NCBI GenBank assembly: GCA_963733135.1
Contig: CAVTBX010000007.1
Coordinates: forward strand, 248,001 to 312,000
DNA: 64,000 nucleotides
Source of the DNA: CAVTBX01 sp963733135
GTDB lineage: Bacteria; Actinomycetota; Thermoleophilia; Gaiellales; Gaiellaceae
Direction of reading: 5' to 3'
The notes under the pieces are model-generated. The model was not told where the DNA came from. It was given only the letters and a program-made list of their open reading frames with translations, and made no database searches. Position numbers and translations under genes: made by a program. Shown in pieces: positions 31,754 through 40,317 of this stretch. Position 1 is the first letter of the stretch; every line of letters starts with the position of its first letter.

Positions 31754-34006
31754 TTAGCCGGGAACCCGCTCGTGGGTCTCGGAGAGTGTGCGGACGACAT
31801 CCGCTTCCGAGACCAGCACGCGGCGCGGCTTCGAGCCTTCGTAGCCCGAGATGATGCCGCGGCGCTCCAGCATGTCGATGAGACGCCCCGCTCGGGTGTA
31901 GCCGACCCGGAGGCGGCGCTGGATGAGCGACACGGAAGCGGTTTGCGTCTGGGCGACGATCTCGATCGCCTTCTCGAGCAGAGGGTCCTCGTCCGGATCG
32001 AACTCGCCGTCGAGGTCGTCGCCGTCGGCTCCAGCCTTCCCGGGCGCCTCGAGCAGCGACTCGTCGAGCTCCTGTTCCCGCTGGCTGCGGCACTGGTCGA
32101 CGATGAGCGCGATCTCTTCCTCGGTCACGAAGGCGCCCTGGACGCGCTGAACGCGCGAGGTCCCGAGCGGCTTGAAGAGCATGTCGCCCTGACCGAGCAG
32201 GCTCTCCGCGCCGGACGAGTCGAGGATGACACGGCTGTCGGTTTGGCTCGAGACCGCGAAGGCGATCCGGGAAGGCACGTTCGCCTTGATCATCCCGGTG
32301 ATGACGTCCACCGAAGGCCGCTGGGTCGCAAGGACGAGGTGGATGCCGACCGCACGCGACTTCTGCGCCAAGCGGATAACCGCGTCCTCGACCTCCTGCG
32401 GCGAGATCATCATCAGGTCGGCGAGCTCGTCGATCACGACGAGGAGGTAGGGCAGCGGGTCCTCCCCGCGCCCGGTCAGCACCTTGTTCAGCTCGGGCAG
32501 GTTCCGCGCCCTAGCGATCGACATGCGCTCGTAGCGGCGCTCCATCTCCCCGATCACGTTCGCGAGGACGGATGCGGCGGCCTTCGGGCTCGAGACGACC
32601 GGGGTCAGGAGGTGCGGGATGGACTCGTACAGGTTGAGCTCGACGCGCTTCGGGTCTACCAGGATCATCCGCACCTGGTCGGGCGTCGACCGAAGGAGCA
32701 CGGAGCAGAGCATCGTGTTGATGCAGCCCGACTTTCCGGAGCCGGTCGTGCCGGCGATCAGGATGTGCGGCATACGGGCCAGGTCGGCCCAGACCGAGGC
32801 ACCCGAGATGTCCTTGCCGAGCCAGACGGAAACCGGGCTCGGGCTCCCGGGCATGTCGTCGAAGATGTCGCCGAGCGTGACGATGTTCGGCGCCAGGTTG
32901 GGGACCTCGACGCCCACAGCCTGCTTGCCGGGAATCGGCGCGAGGATCCGGATCTCCGTCGTTGCGAGCGCATAGGCCAGGTCGTCCTTCAGCGCGGCGA
33001 CCTTCCCGACCTTCGTCCCGGGGGCGAGCTGAAGCTCGTAGCGGGTGACGCGCGGCCCCGCCACCTGGCCCGAGAGCGTCGCCTCCACCCCGAAGTTGGC
33101 GAGTGCGCCGAGGAGGGCCTCGGCGGTGCGCTCAGAGGCCTTGGCCGGCTGTCCGTTCGTCGGGCGGGAGCGCTTGAGGACTCCCGCGTCCGGCAGCCGG
33201 TAGGCTCGCTGGGGGGTCGATTCCTCCGGGAAGGGCGCGAATGCCGCCGGCTCGAGCGTGGGCTCGTCAGGCTCGGGCTCCCCAAAGGGCGAGTCGTCGT
33301 CGAGCTGCGCGAGGAGCGGCGGCTGCGTCCCGTTCGACGAGTCGGACGAGCCGACGATGTCTGGGTACGCTGAGGCGCCGTCGACGGGCGGTCGCGTCGG
33401 AGCATCGCCTTGTGTCGAGACGGGCGGCGGTTGCGGCACGAGCCGAGGCACGGTGCGCCGCGCGGCGAGGGCGGTCTCGCGCGCGGCATGGGCGGAGCGT
33501 CGGATCACCGCGCCGATCGAGGCGCCCGTGACGAGGATGATGCCGGCGGAGAGCCCGAAGGCGCCAAGCAGGAACGTGCCGGTCTCCCCCACGGCGCGAC
33601 CGAGCACCGACTCGAGGCCGTCTCCTATGGCTCCACCACGTTCGGTGCCGAGCATCGTGAGGAGCCCGACGGCGAGAAGCGCGAGACCGGTGCGGAACGG
33701 CTTCACGTCGACGAGCCAGGATCGGGTGACCATGAGTCCTCCAACCCCGAGCAGCGCGAACGGCAGGAGGTGCCGGGCTGCCCCGACGACAGCGTCGAGC
33801 GCCTCGTCGATCTCGCGACCGACGATGCCGCCGTCCCAGCCGACGGTGATGACGGCTGTCAGGAAGAGCCCAAGGCAAACGAGGCCGAGCCCGATCAGCT
33901 CGGGATGTGCATGGCCCTTGCCCCCACGCCTGCGACGCTTCCTCGTACGGATGCGCGCAGGGGTCTTGGGTCGCGCCTTCGTGGCGCGCTTACGCTTGGC
34001 GGCCAT
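31754..34006 (-). CDS. ftsK: DNA translocase FtsK/SpoIIIE
   Basis: Septal DNA pump that clears chromosome dimers and trapped DNA. From ATG 34006 the protein is 750 residues: a very basic N-terminus (MAAKRKRATKARPKTPARI), four membrane helices (about 35-180), an acidic/Pro-rich linker (about 200-285), the RecA-like motor with Walker A AGTTGSGKS and Walker B LLVVIDELADLM, and a C-terminal winged-helix gamma domain (ASVSLIQRRLRVGYTRAGRLID) that reads KOPS-like sequences. A GTG at 34081 would add 25 residues; neither start has a clear Shine-Dalgarno. The linker is short compared with E. coli FtsK but normal for SpoIIIE types. Confidence 0.93.
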   Translation of the reverse strand: MAAKRKRATKARPKTPARIRTRKRRRRGGKGHAHPELIGLGLVCLGLFLTAVITVGWDGGIVGREIDEALDAVVGAARHLLPFALLGVGGLMVTRSWLVDVKPFRTGLALLAVGLLTMLGTERGGAIGDGLESVLGRAVGETGTFLLGAFGLSAGIILVTGASIGAVIRRSAHAARETALAARRTVPRLVPQPPPVSTQGDAPTRPPVDGASAYPDIVGSSDSSNGTQPPLLAQLDDDSPFGEPEPDEPTLEPAAFAPFPEESTPQRAYRLPDAGVLKRSRPTNGQPAKASERTAEALLGALANFGVEATLSGQVAGPRVTRYELQLAPGTKVGKVAALKDDLAYALATTEIRILAPIPGKQAVGVEVPNLAPNIVTLGDIFDDMPGSPSPVSVWLGKDISGASVWADLARMPHILIAGTTGSGKSGCINTMLCSVLLRSTPDQVRMILVDPKRVELNLYESIPHLLTPVVSSPKAAASVLANVIGEMERRYERMSIARARNLPELNKVLTGRGEDPLPYLLVVIDELADLMMISPQEVEDAVIRLAQKSRAVGIHLVLATQRPSVDVITGMIKANVPSRIAFAVSSQTDSRVILDSSGAESLLGQGDMLFKPLGTSRVQRVQGAFVTEEEIALIVDQCRSQREQELDESLLEAPGKAGADGDDLDGEFDPDEDPLLEKAIEIVAQTQTASVSLIQRRLRVGYTRAGRLIDMLERRGIISGYEGSKPRRVLVSEADVVRTLSETHERVPG

Positions 34007-34153
34007 GCCGGGTGGGTTCGCGGCGGGCCGCACCGCTCCTGCCTGCGGGATGTCGTCACGCTTTCGTGTGGATCTCGGCACAGGCTGTGGATCACTCGCG
34101 CGCTTTCCGGGGGTAGGATCGATTGCGGGAGGAGGCGCGGGGCGGCTCCGGGC

Positions 34154-35086
34154 CTAGGGGAAGCGAGCGAGCCGCTCGACCAGTAGCTCGACGAAGGCTT
34201 CTGCGTCGATTCGGACGGCGACGTGCGCGTTCTCCGGCCGGCCGGTGCGATGCCAAAGGTCGACCACCGTCCGCCCACGACAGAGCTCCGACTCGACCTC
34301 GATCTCGACATTCCGCCGGGCGGTCTGGAGGAGCTCGGGCCGAACGACCTGTGCCACCGCAACCGCATCATGGATCGGCGAGCCCGGGAAGTCGTAGATC
34401 TCCTTGTGGAACCGCCCGTAGAACTCGAGCAGCTCGGACACGACCTCGCCGACGCGGCCCGCCGCGCGGAGCTGCTCGGCTTGGGCAGGCCCGACAAGGG
34501 CCTGATGGGTGACGTCGAGGCCGACCATCGTCACGTCGAGCCCGCTGCCGAAGACGAGGGCGGCAGCTTCGGGGTCGGCCCAGATGTTGAACTCGGCCGC
34601 GGGAGTCACGTTGCCTTCCGCGATCGCCCCGCCCATCAGGACGATGCGTGCGATCCCGCCGGCCACCTCCGGACGCTCCTGCAACAGCCGCCCCACGTTC
34701 GTGAGCGGGCCGACCGGGACGAGCGTGATGGGCTCAGGCGCCTCTGTGAGGAGCCGCGTGAGGAAGTCGACCGCACCTTCGCCGCTCGGCTCGATCTGGG
34801 GCTCAGGCAGCTCAGGCCCGTCGAGCCCGCTCTCACCATGCACCTCGAGCGCCACCCGGGCGTCGCGCACGAGCGGGCGCGCCGCACCCGCGGCCACAGG
34901 TACGTCGGGCCGGTCCGCGAGCTCGAGCACCTTGAGCGCGTTTCGGGTCGTCTTCTCGAGCGTCTGGTTCCCGGCGACCGTCGTGACGGCGAGGAGCTCC
35001 ACCTCCGGGCTGGCGAGCGCAAGGAGCATCGCGATGGCGTCGTCGTGGCCGGGATCGCAGTCGAGAACGATCGGCACAGGGCTCAT
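34154..35086 (-). CDS. Nucleoside hydrolase (inosine/uridine-preferring type)
   Basis: Cleaves ribonucleosides to base and ribose. The 310-residue protein has the Ca-binding signature DCDPGHDDA (9-17), VPVGPLTNVG and LMGGA in the active-site loops, and EFNIWADPEAA and the C-terminal HDAVAVA that supplies the fourth Ca ligand. ATG 35086 overlaps the ribokinase stop (ATGA), so hydrolase and kinase are co-expressed and the ribose can be phosphorylated directly. Whether it prefers purines or pyrimidines cannot be read here. Confidence 0.92.
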   Translation of the reverse strand: MSPVPIVLDCDPGHDDAIAMLLALASPEVELLAVTTVAGNQTLEKTTRNALKVLELADRPDVPVAAGAARPLVRDARVALEVHGESGLDGPELPEPQIEPSGEGAVDFLTRLLTEAPEPITLVPVGPLTNVGRLLQERPEVAGGIARIVLMGGAIAEGNVTPAAEFNIWADPEAAALVFGSGLDVTMVGLDVTHQALVGPAQAEQLRAAGRVGEVVSELLEFYGRFHKEIYDFPGSPIHDAVAVAQVVRPELLQTARRNVEIEVESELCRGRTVVDLWHRTGRPENAHVAVRIDAEAFVELLVERLARFP

Positions 35087-35937
35087 GCGGCAAGAACGGC
35101 GTCGATGTCGGCCGCAGTCGGCAGGGACGGTTGAGCCCCCGCGCGCGAAGCTGCAACGGCGCCGGCAGCGCACGCGCGCTCCAGGGCCTCCTGCCTCGGG
35201 CGATCTTCGAGGAGCGACACGACGAGACAGGCACAGAACGCATCGCCGGCCGCCGTCCCGTCGACTGCCTTCACCTGAGGCGGAACGGCCCGGGCCACCT
35301 CCTCCCCATCGTCAACGAGCAGCGCTCCCTCCGCACCGAGCGTCAGCGCGAAGAGCGATCCGAGTGGGCTGGACCCGAGCGCTTCGACCTCAAGTGAGTT
35401 CGCGACGATCAGGTCAGCGCGCGCGAGAACCGCTTCCGGCACCGTCCGGGCAGGCGCCGCGTTCAGACAGAACATCCCCTGCGCCTGCTCGGCCGCGGCA
35501 GCGACCGCGTCGATCGGCACCTCGAGCTGACACAAGACTGCATCGGCATCCTCGATCCCGAAGTCCTCGGGAACGAGCTCTCGGTTCGCACCCGGCACGA
35601 CGACGATCTGATTCTCGCCGTCGCCCGCGACGAGGATCAATGCGATGCCTGTTCCTGCGCCGGGCACGACCCGCAACCCGCTGAGGTCGACACGAGCGCT
35701 CTCGAGCTCCCGCTTCGCGAGCCGTCCGAACTCGTCGTCGCCGATGCAGCCGACGAAGCGGACGTCCGCTCCGAGCCGGGCCGCGGCGAGGGCCTGGTTT
35801 GCGCCCTTGCCGCCTGGAACGCGCGACAACGCTGCGTCCGAGAGCGTCTCCCCGGACCGCGGCAATCGCTCGACTGAGGCAACGAGGTCGAGGTTGATCG
35901 ACCCGACGACGGCGATCGACGGCCTGCCGCCCGCCAC
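35083..35937 (-). CDS. rbsK: Ribokinase
   Basis: PfkB-family kinase making ribose-5-phosphate. The 284-residue protein shows the ribokinase signatures GSINLDLVASVERLP (12-26), PGGKGANQALAAARLGADV (about 41-59), the C-terminal DGTAAGDAF with the catalytic Asp, and NSLEVEALG. It is co-directional with the nucleoside hydrolase (four-base overlap) and begins directly after the stop of the upstream hypothetical gene (TAG followed by GTG). Together with the importer downstream of ftsK it fits nucleoside-to-ribose salvage. Confidence 0.92.
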   Translation of the reverse strand: MAGGRPSIAVVGSINLDLVASVERLPRSGETLSDAALSRVPGGKGANQALAAARLGADVRFVGCIGDDEFGRLAKRELESARVDLSGLRVVPGAGTGIALILVAGDGENQIVVVPGANRELVPEDFGIEDADAVLCQLEVPIDAVAAAAEQAQGMFCLNAAPARTVPEAVLARADLIVANSLEVEALGSSPLGSLFALTLGAEGALLVDDGEEVARAVPPQVKAVDGTAAGDAFCACLVVSLLEDRPRQEALERACAAGAVAASRAGAQPSLPTAADIDAVLAA

Positions 35938-36498
35938 CTACGCGGCCAGGGCCCGCAGGTCGTCGACGGCACCGCCGTACAGATTCTCACGAAGGTCGAA
36001 GAGGCCGGCCCAGAGCGAGCCTCGGTCGGGCATCGCCCGCAGGCGGGCCGCGGCAGAGAGGCCTTCGAGCGCACGCACGAAGACCGCCAGCTCGAGGTAG
36101 GCCTGCGCCACGCGATCCGGCGACGCAGACACACCTGCACGCCGGAGCGTCTCGTGCCAGTCCAAAACCTCCCCCGCCCCCGGCTCGCCGTACCACGACC
36201 GGCCCTCGGCCTCTTCAGGCTCGAGCTCGAGGAGGTAGCGGCCGAGCGGTCGCTCGAGCCCCGCGAGGGCGGTCTCGACTCGCTCCGCCGCTCGGCGAAG
36301 CGCCGCCTCCCGCCGCGGCACAGTCGATGGCTCGGGAACACCGCGCGCCCAACGATCGAGCAGGCGGCAGAACGCGAGCGCGGATACCTCGCTGGCCACG
36401 AGCGACCGCACGAGCCGAACGGTGGTTGCTTCCGAGACGCCGTAGGAGCAGACGAGATCCGCCCAGCCGGTGCCGCTTCCGTTCGCGCGCGTGCTCAT
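35938..36498 (-). CDS. Hypothetical protein upstream of ribokinase
   Basis: A 186-residue soluble, mostly helical protein rich in Ala, Arg, Glu and Leu. I do not recognise the family. Notable segments are GVSEATTVRLVRSLVASEVSALAF near the N-terminus and DWHETLRRAGVSASPDRVAQAYLELAVFVRAL in the second half. No membrane helix, signal peptide, P-loop or metal motif is visible. It abuts ribokinase with no spacer, so the two are probably co-expressed; a regulatory role in ribose or nucleoside use is possible but not shown. It faces a divergent P-loop kinase gene 30 bp away. Confidence 0.7.
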   Translation of the reverse strand: MSTRANGSGTGWADLVCSYGVSEATTVRLVRSLVASEVSALAFCRLLDRWARGVPEPSTVPRREAALRRAAERVETALAGLERPLGRYLLELEPEEAEGRSWYGEPGAGEVLDWHETLRRAGVSASPDRVAQAYLELAVFVRALEGLSAAARLRAMPDRGSLWAGLFDLRENLYGGAVDDLRALAA

Positions 36499-36528
36499 CC
36501 GTCTAACTAGTACAGGAGAATCGATCCC

Positions 36529-37095
36529 GTGGCGGCCCGAATCGTCGTGAAAGGCGCAAGTGGTTCAGGCAAGACGACACTCGCTCGAGGTCTGGCCGAG
36601 CAGCTCGGGGTTCCCCACGTCGAGCTCGACGCGCTCCACCACGGCCCGAACTGGAGCGAGCCGCCGCTCGCGGAGTTCCGGCGCGGGGTGGCGGACGCTA
36701 CGGCCGGCAACGCTTGGATAGTGGACGGCGGCTACGAGGGCAAGCTCGGGGACACCGTCGACGCTCGAGCCGAGCTCATCGTCTGGCTCGATCTCCCGCT
36801 TCACACGATCCTGGCGCGGCTCCGGCGTCGCACCGCATCTCGGATTCGCGAACGAACACAGCTCTGGGGCGGGAACTGCGAGACTTGGCCGAACGCGCTA
36901 CTCGGCTGGAACTCGCTCTTCGTCTATGCCGTCCGCAGGCACCACCGCCTGCGTTGCGAGCTGCCTGAGCGTTGTCGCAGCCTCGGCGTTGAGCTCGTCC
37001 GACTGCGTTCGCAGGCGGAAATTGAAGCCTGGCTCGAAGCTCAGACTTCCACAACAACCGGGAGGATCATTGGGCGACGCCGCGTTCGCTCGTAG
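36529..37095 (+). CDS. P-loop kinase-like protein (adenylate kinase/topology-modulation type)
   Basis: A 188-residue P-loop NTPase with Walker A GASGSGKTT (9-17), VELDALHHGPNW (a substrate loop typical of the FlaR/topology-modulation and shikimate-kinase-like group), AWIVDGGYEGKL as the Walker B region and a lid segment RRRTASRIRERTQLWGGN. Biological substrate is unknown. AGGAGA lies nine bases before GTG 36529. It is one of the few plus-strand genes in this part and its 3' end overlaps the convergent rnj gene by 55 bp, so the last 18 codons are also antisense to rnj. Confidence 0.78.
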   Translation: MAARIVVKGASGSGKTTLARGLAEQLGVPHVELDALHHGPNWSEPPLAEFRRGVADATAGNAWIVDGGYEGKLGDTVDARAELIVWLDLPLHTILARLRRRTASRIRERTQLWGGNCETWPNALLGWNSLFVYAVRRHHRLRCELPERCRSLGVELVRLRSQAEIEAWLEAQTSTTTGRIIGRRRVRS

Positions 37096-38702
37096 ACGAG
37101 CTGTCCGACCGCATCGTGGACGTGCTCTTGGAGGAGCTTCAGCTCCGAGACGTTCTCCTCGAGGCAGCCCGCGAGCGTCCGCTCGGCTGCTGCCCGGGCG
37201 TCCTCCAGCAGCTCGCCGTCCGACTCGGCGAAGCCTCGCGCGATCACCTCGGGCCGGGCGATCCTGCGCCCGTTCTCGGAGCCGAGCGTGGCGACGACGA
37301 TGACGACCCCGCCCTCCGAAAGGTGCCGTCGGTCGCGGAGCGCCACGTCACGCACGTCGCCAACCCCGAGCCCGTCCACGAACGTCGAGCCGACGTCGAT
37401 GTGGTCGACGAGCCTCGCGCGACCGTCCGCGAGCTCCACCACCGAGCCGTTCTCGGCGAGGATGATGTGATCCTCGGGCACGCCCACGTCACGGGCGAGC
37501 CGAGCCTGCGCCGCGAGCATCCGGAACTCACCGTGCACGGGCATGACGTTCCGCGGCCGTGCGAGGGCGAGGACGGTTCTGATCTCGTCGGCATTTCCGT
37601 GGCCCGACGTATGGACGGGCGAGACCTCCTGGTGGAGCACCTCGGCGCCCGCGTACGTCAGGCGGTTGATCGTGTCGTGGACCCGGAGCTCGTTTCCCGG
37701 CACCGGCTTGGCGGAGATGATGACCGTGTCGCCCGCGTCGACCGTGACGTTCGGATGGTCGCCGTAGGCGATCCGAGTGAGGGCCGACAGCGGCTCGCCC
37801 TGGCTGCCCGTGCAGAGGATCATCGTCTCCTCGGGCCGCAGGTCGCCCAGGTCGGTCGGCTTCACGAGGCGTTCCTCGGGCACGTCGACATACCCGAGAT
37901 TCCGCGCGATGTTCACGTTCTTCCGAAGCGAGCGGCCGACGAGGCAGATCTTCCGGCCTGTCTCGAGCGCCACGTCGATCGCCTGCTGGACGCGATGGAC
38001 GTTCGAGGCGAACGACGCGACGACGATGCGACCCTCACGCGCTGGGAAGATCGTCCTGAAGGCCTCGCCGACCGTCCGTTCCGACGGTGTCACGCCGGGC
38101 CGCTCCGCGTTCGTCGAGTCGCCGAGCACGAGGTCGATGCCGCGATTCCCGAGCTCGGCGAGCTTGCCCACGTCGGTGCGAAAGCCGTCCACGGGCGTGT
38201 GGTCGATCTTGTAGTCGCCCGTGTGGAGAATCCGGCCGCCCGGGGTGTCCAAGCAGACGGCGACGGAATCCGGGACGGAGTGCGCCATCCGCACGAACTC
38301 AGTTCGGTAGGGCCCGATGTCGGCCGACCCGCCCTCGGGGTCGATCTCGCGAAGCTCGGCGGCGCGGAGGAGGCCGTGCTCGTCGAGCTTCGACTTCACG
38401 AGCCCGAGCGTCAGGCGCGTTGCCCAGATCTCGGGCACGTCCAGCTCCCGCATCAGGTACGGGAGCGCGCCCACATGATCCTCGTGCGCGTGGGTCAGGA
38501 TGACGGCGCGGATAGCGTTCCGACGCTCCAAGAGCGGCCCGAAGTCGGGGAGGATCAGGTCGACGCCGAGGTGCTCGTCGCGCGGGAACGAAAGGCCGGC
38601 GTCGATGACGACGACCCCGCGTTCGCTCTCGATGACGGTGAGGTTCTTGCCGACCTCCCCGAGGCCGCCGAGCGGGATGATGCGGGTCGAGGCGTCCGGC
38701 AT
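37041..38702 (-). CDS. rnj: Ribonuclease J
   Basis: Metallo-beta-lactamase-fold ribonuclease with endo- and 5'-3' exonuclease activity in mRNA decay and rRNA maturation. The 553-residue protein has the zinc motif HAHEDH (71-76), TGDYKID, the beta-CASP motifs (SFASNVHR, STNAERPG), SGHGNADE and PVHGEFRML. ATG 38702 follows TAGACT at six bases, the leaderless pattern. It sits in the dapB-dapA-(MerB-like)-rnj-ftsK order; dapA-rnj-ftsK adjacency is conserved in Bacillus too. Coexistence with RNase Y is typical of Gram-positive bacteria. Confidence 0.95.
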   Translation of the reverse strand: MPDASTRIIPLGGLGEVGKNLTVIESERGVVVIDAGLSFPRDEHLGVDLILPDFGPLLERRNAIRAVILTHAHEDHVGALPYLMRELDVPEIWATRLTLGLVKSKLDEHGLLRAAELREIDPEGGSADIGPYRTEFVRMAHSVPDSVAVCLDTPGGRILHTGDYKIDHTPVDGFRTDVGKLAELGNRGIDLVLGDSTNAERPGVTPSERTVGEAFRTIFPAREGRIVVASFASNVHRVQQAIDVALETGRKICLVGRSLRKNVNIARNLGYVDVPEERLVKPTDLGDLRPEETMILCTGSQGEPLSALTRIAYGDHPNVTVDAGDTVIISAKPVPGNELRVHDTINRLTYAGAEVLHQEVSPVHTSGHGNADEIRTVLALARPRNVMPVHGEFRMLAAQARLARDVGVPEDHIILAENGSVVELADGRARLVDHIDVGSTFVDGLGVGDVRDVALRDRRHLSEGGVVIVVATLGSENGRRIARPEVIARGFAESDGELLEDARAAAERTLAGCLEENVSELKLLQEHVHDAVGQLVYERTRRRPMILPVVVEV

Positions 38703-38708
38703 CGGGCC

Positions 38709-38714
38709 AGTCTA
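38709..38714 (-). promoter_or_regulatory. Likely leaderless -10 element (TAGACT) of rnj
   Basis: Minus-strand TAGACT ends six bases before the rnj ATG. The divergent partner element lies 35 bp away, so rnj and the MerB-like gene share one 59-bp promoter region. Confidence 0.55.
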
Positions 38715-38749
38715 CTTCGCGACGTTCGGCCCTTCGCAGGCGACGCTTG

Positions 38750-38755
38750 TAGCCT
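38750..38755 (+). promoter_or_regulatory. Likely leaderless -10 element (TAGCCT) of the MerB-like gene
   Basis: TAGCCT ends six bases before GTG 38762. No Shine-Dalgarno precedes the start. No MerR-type operator dyad is seen between the divergent genes, so mercury-dependent control is not evident. Confidence 0.5.
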
Positions 38756-38761
38756 CGCATC

Positions 38762-39430
38762 GTGACCTCCGACCTCGTCACCGAAGTAAGGCTCTACGTC
38801 TACCGGCGCTTCCTCGAGGACGGACGGCCACCCGGGGTCGCGGACGTCGCCGAGGGGCTACGGGTTCCGCTGTGTGAGGCCGAGGCGGCTTTCCGCGAGC
38901 TCGAGGAGGGCCGCGTCCTCGTGTTCGAGCCGGGAGCGCTCGACATCTGGATGGCGAACCCGCTCAGCGCGCGACCGACCGGCTTCCGAGTCTTGACTGC
39001 ACGCGGTTCTTGGTGGGGAACGTGCGTCTGGGACGCGTTCGGGATCCCGGCGATGCTCGACGAGGACGCGACCATCGCGACCGCAGATCCCTCGACAGGC
39101 GAGCCGTTCGAGCTTCGGGTCGAGGACGGCGAGCTGGTACCCGTCGAGGCGGTCGCCCACTTCTCCGTGCCGGCCCGCGAGTGGTGGGCCGACATCGGCC
39201 ACTCCTGAAGCACGATGCTCGCCTTCCGGTCGGAGGCATCGGTAGCGGAATGGTGTGAGACGACCGGAAATCCGCGCGGCGCCATGTTTCGGATCGATCG
39301 GGCCTGGGAGCTTGGCCGTGCGTGGTACGCGAACAAGCTGAGCAAAGAGTGGCGCCGCGCAACACCCGCTGAGGCGGAGGCGACGTTCGCCCGGATCGGG
39401 CTCACTGGGGACTTCTGGAAGTTGACCTAG
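38762..39430 (+). CDS. MerB-like (alkylmercury lyase family) protein, candidate selenoprotein with in-frame UGA
   Basis: The frame reads 148 codons, a TGA at 39206-39208, then 73 more sense codons in the same phase to TAG 39430, giving 222 residues if UGA is decoded. The N-terminus is a winged-helix-like domain (RFLEDGRPPGVADVAEGLRV). C88 and D91 in TCVWDAF match MerB C96 and D99. The TGA aligns with MerB catalytic C159: MerB SFC-CHVHFFAS against HS-UGA-STMLAFRS, without a gap. The sequence after the UGA (EWCETTGNPRGA, WELGRAWYANKL, GLTGDFWKL) is typical of the family C-terminus. A SECIS-like hairpin follows. A nonsense mutation or base error is the alternative. MerB cleaves carbon-mercury bonds; a chromosomal homologue without merA may have another substrate. 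Confidence 0.8.
39214..39240 (+). promoter_or_regulatory. Bacterial SECIS-like hairpin downstream of the UGA
   Basis: GATG (39214-39217) pairs with CATC (39237-39240); a four-base bulge follows; CCTTC (39222-39226) pairs with GGAGG (39232-39236, one T-G pair). The apical loop CGGTC (39227-39231) contains the GGU that SelB recognises in known bacterial SECIS elements. The loop G is 20 bases after the UGA, close to the spacing in E. coli fdhF as I recall it. Confidence 0.65.
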
Positions 39431-40311
39431 GACGGGACGCCGGCGAGGACGCCGACGCGTTCGAGCGCGGCCCGGACGACCTCGCGCTCTTCCTCGGTTG
39501 CCTCGACGAGCGGGAGCCGGAGGCCGCCGACGTCGTGTCCGGCGAGTGCGAGCCCGGCCTTGAGGGGAATCGGGTTGGTCGTCACCGCGAGCGCGTCGAT
39601 CAGCGGCCGAAGCTCAGCCTCGATCTCGGCTGCGCCGTTTGGATCACCGTCCTTGTACCGGCGGATCAGCTCCTTGACGCGCGCTCCGACGAGGTGCGTG
39701 AAGACGAAGATCCCGCCCGTCCCGCCGAGTTCGAGGAACGGGAGGATCAGATCGTCGTTGCCCGCGTAGAGCTCGAGGTCGGTCTCGGCGAGGATGCGGC
39801 GGGCCTGGTCGAGATCGGTCGTGGCCTGCTTGACGGCCCGGACGGTGGGAATCTCGGCGAGCCGGGCGAGCGTCTCGGGCTCCAGGTTGACCACGACACG
39901 CTGTGGGATGTTGTAGACGACGATCGGACGATCGGACTCCTCGGCGATCGCGCGGAAATGGGCGACGATGCCCTCGACCGGCGGCTTCGAGTAGTACGGC
40001 GTCACGACGAGGAAACCGTCGACGCCGATCTCGTGTGCTTTCCGGGTCAGGTGTACCGAGTGCTCGGTCGAGTACGTCCCTGTCCCGGCGATGACCGTCG
40101 CCTGCTCGCCGACGGCGTCCACCGCCGCCGCGAAAAGCTCGATGCGCTCGGCATCGGAGAGCGTCGGCGCCTCGCCTGTCGTGCCGGCGACCACGACGCC
40201 GTCGGAGCCGTTCTCGACGAGGTGGGCACAGAGTCGCCGGAACGCGTCGAGGTCGACGCCGAGATCGGGCTTGAACGGCGTGGCGACGGCCGTCAGAACT
40301 TCGCCGAGCAC
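39427..40311 (-). CDS. dapA: 4-hydroxy-tetrahydrodipicolinate synthase
   Basis: Condenses aspartate semialdehyde with pyruvate, first step of the DAP/lysine branch. The 294-residue TIM barrel has the Schiff-base Lys161 (AVKQATTD), Tyr133 (VVYNIPQR), the TTGE motif (44-47) and PYYSKP. GTG 40311 follows a TAGACT element at six bases. Its stop overlaps the MerB-like stop by four bases, tail to tail. dapB lies 45 bp upstream on the same strand. Confidence 0.95.
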   Translation of the reverse strand: MLGEVLTAVATPFKPDLGVDLDAFRRLCAHLVENGSDGVVVAGTTGEAPTLSDAERIELFAAAVDAVGEQATVIAGTGTYSTEHSVHLTRKAHEIGVDGFLVVTPYYSKPPVEGIVAHFRAIAEESDRPIVVYNIPQRVVVNLEPETLARLAEIPTVRAVKQATTDLDQARRILAETDLELYAGNDDLILPFLELGGTGGIFVFTHLVGARVKELIRRYKDGDPNGAAEIEAELRPLIDALAVTTNPIPLKAGLALAGHDVGGLRLPLVEATEEEREVVRAALERVGVLAGVPS

Positions 40312-40317
40312 GGCGAG

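Noticed and set aside
38703..38761. MerR-type mercury operator between rnj and the MerB-like gene
   Set aside because: No dyad with the 19-bp spacer promoter architecture is visible in the 59-bp gap; both genes instead show simple TANNNT-N6 starts.
39206..39430. Treating the MerB-like gene as two genes or as a frameshift
   Set aside because: Both parts are in the same phase; the second part has no Shine-Dalgarno and begins in the middle of a conserved strand. A single UGA, not an indel, separates them.
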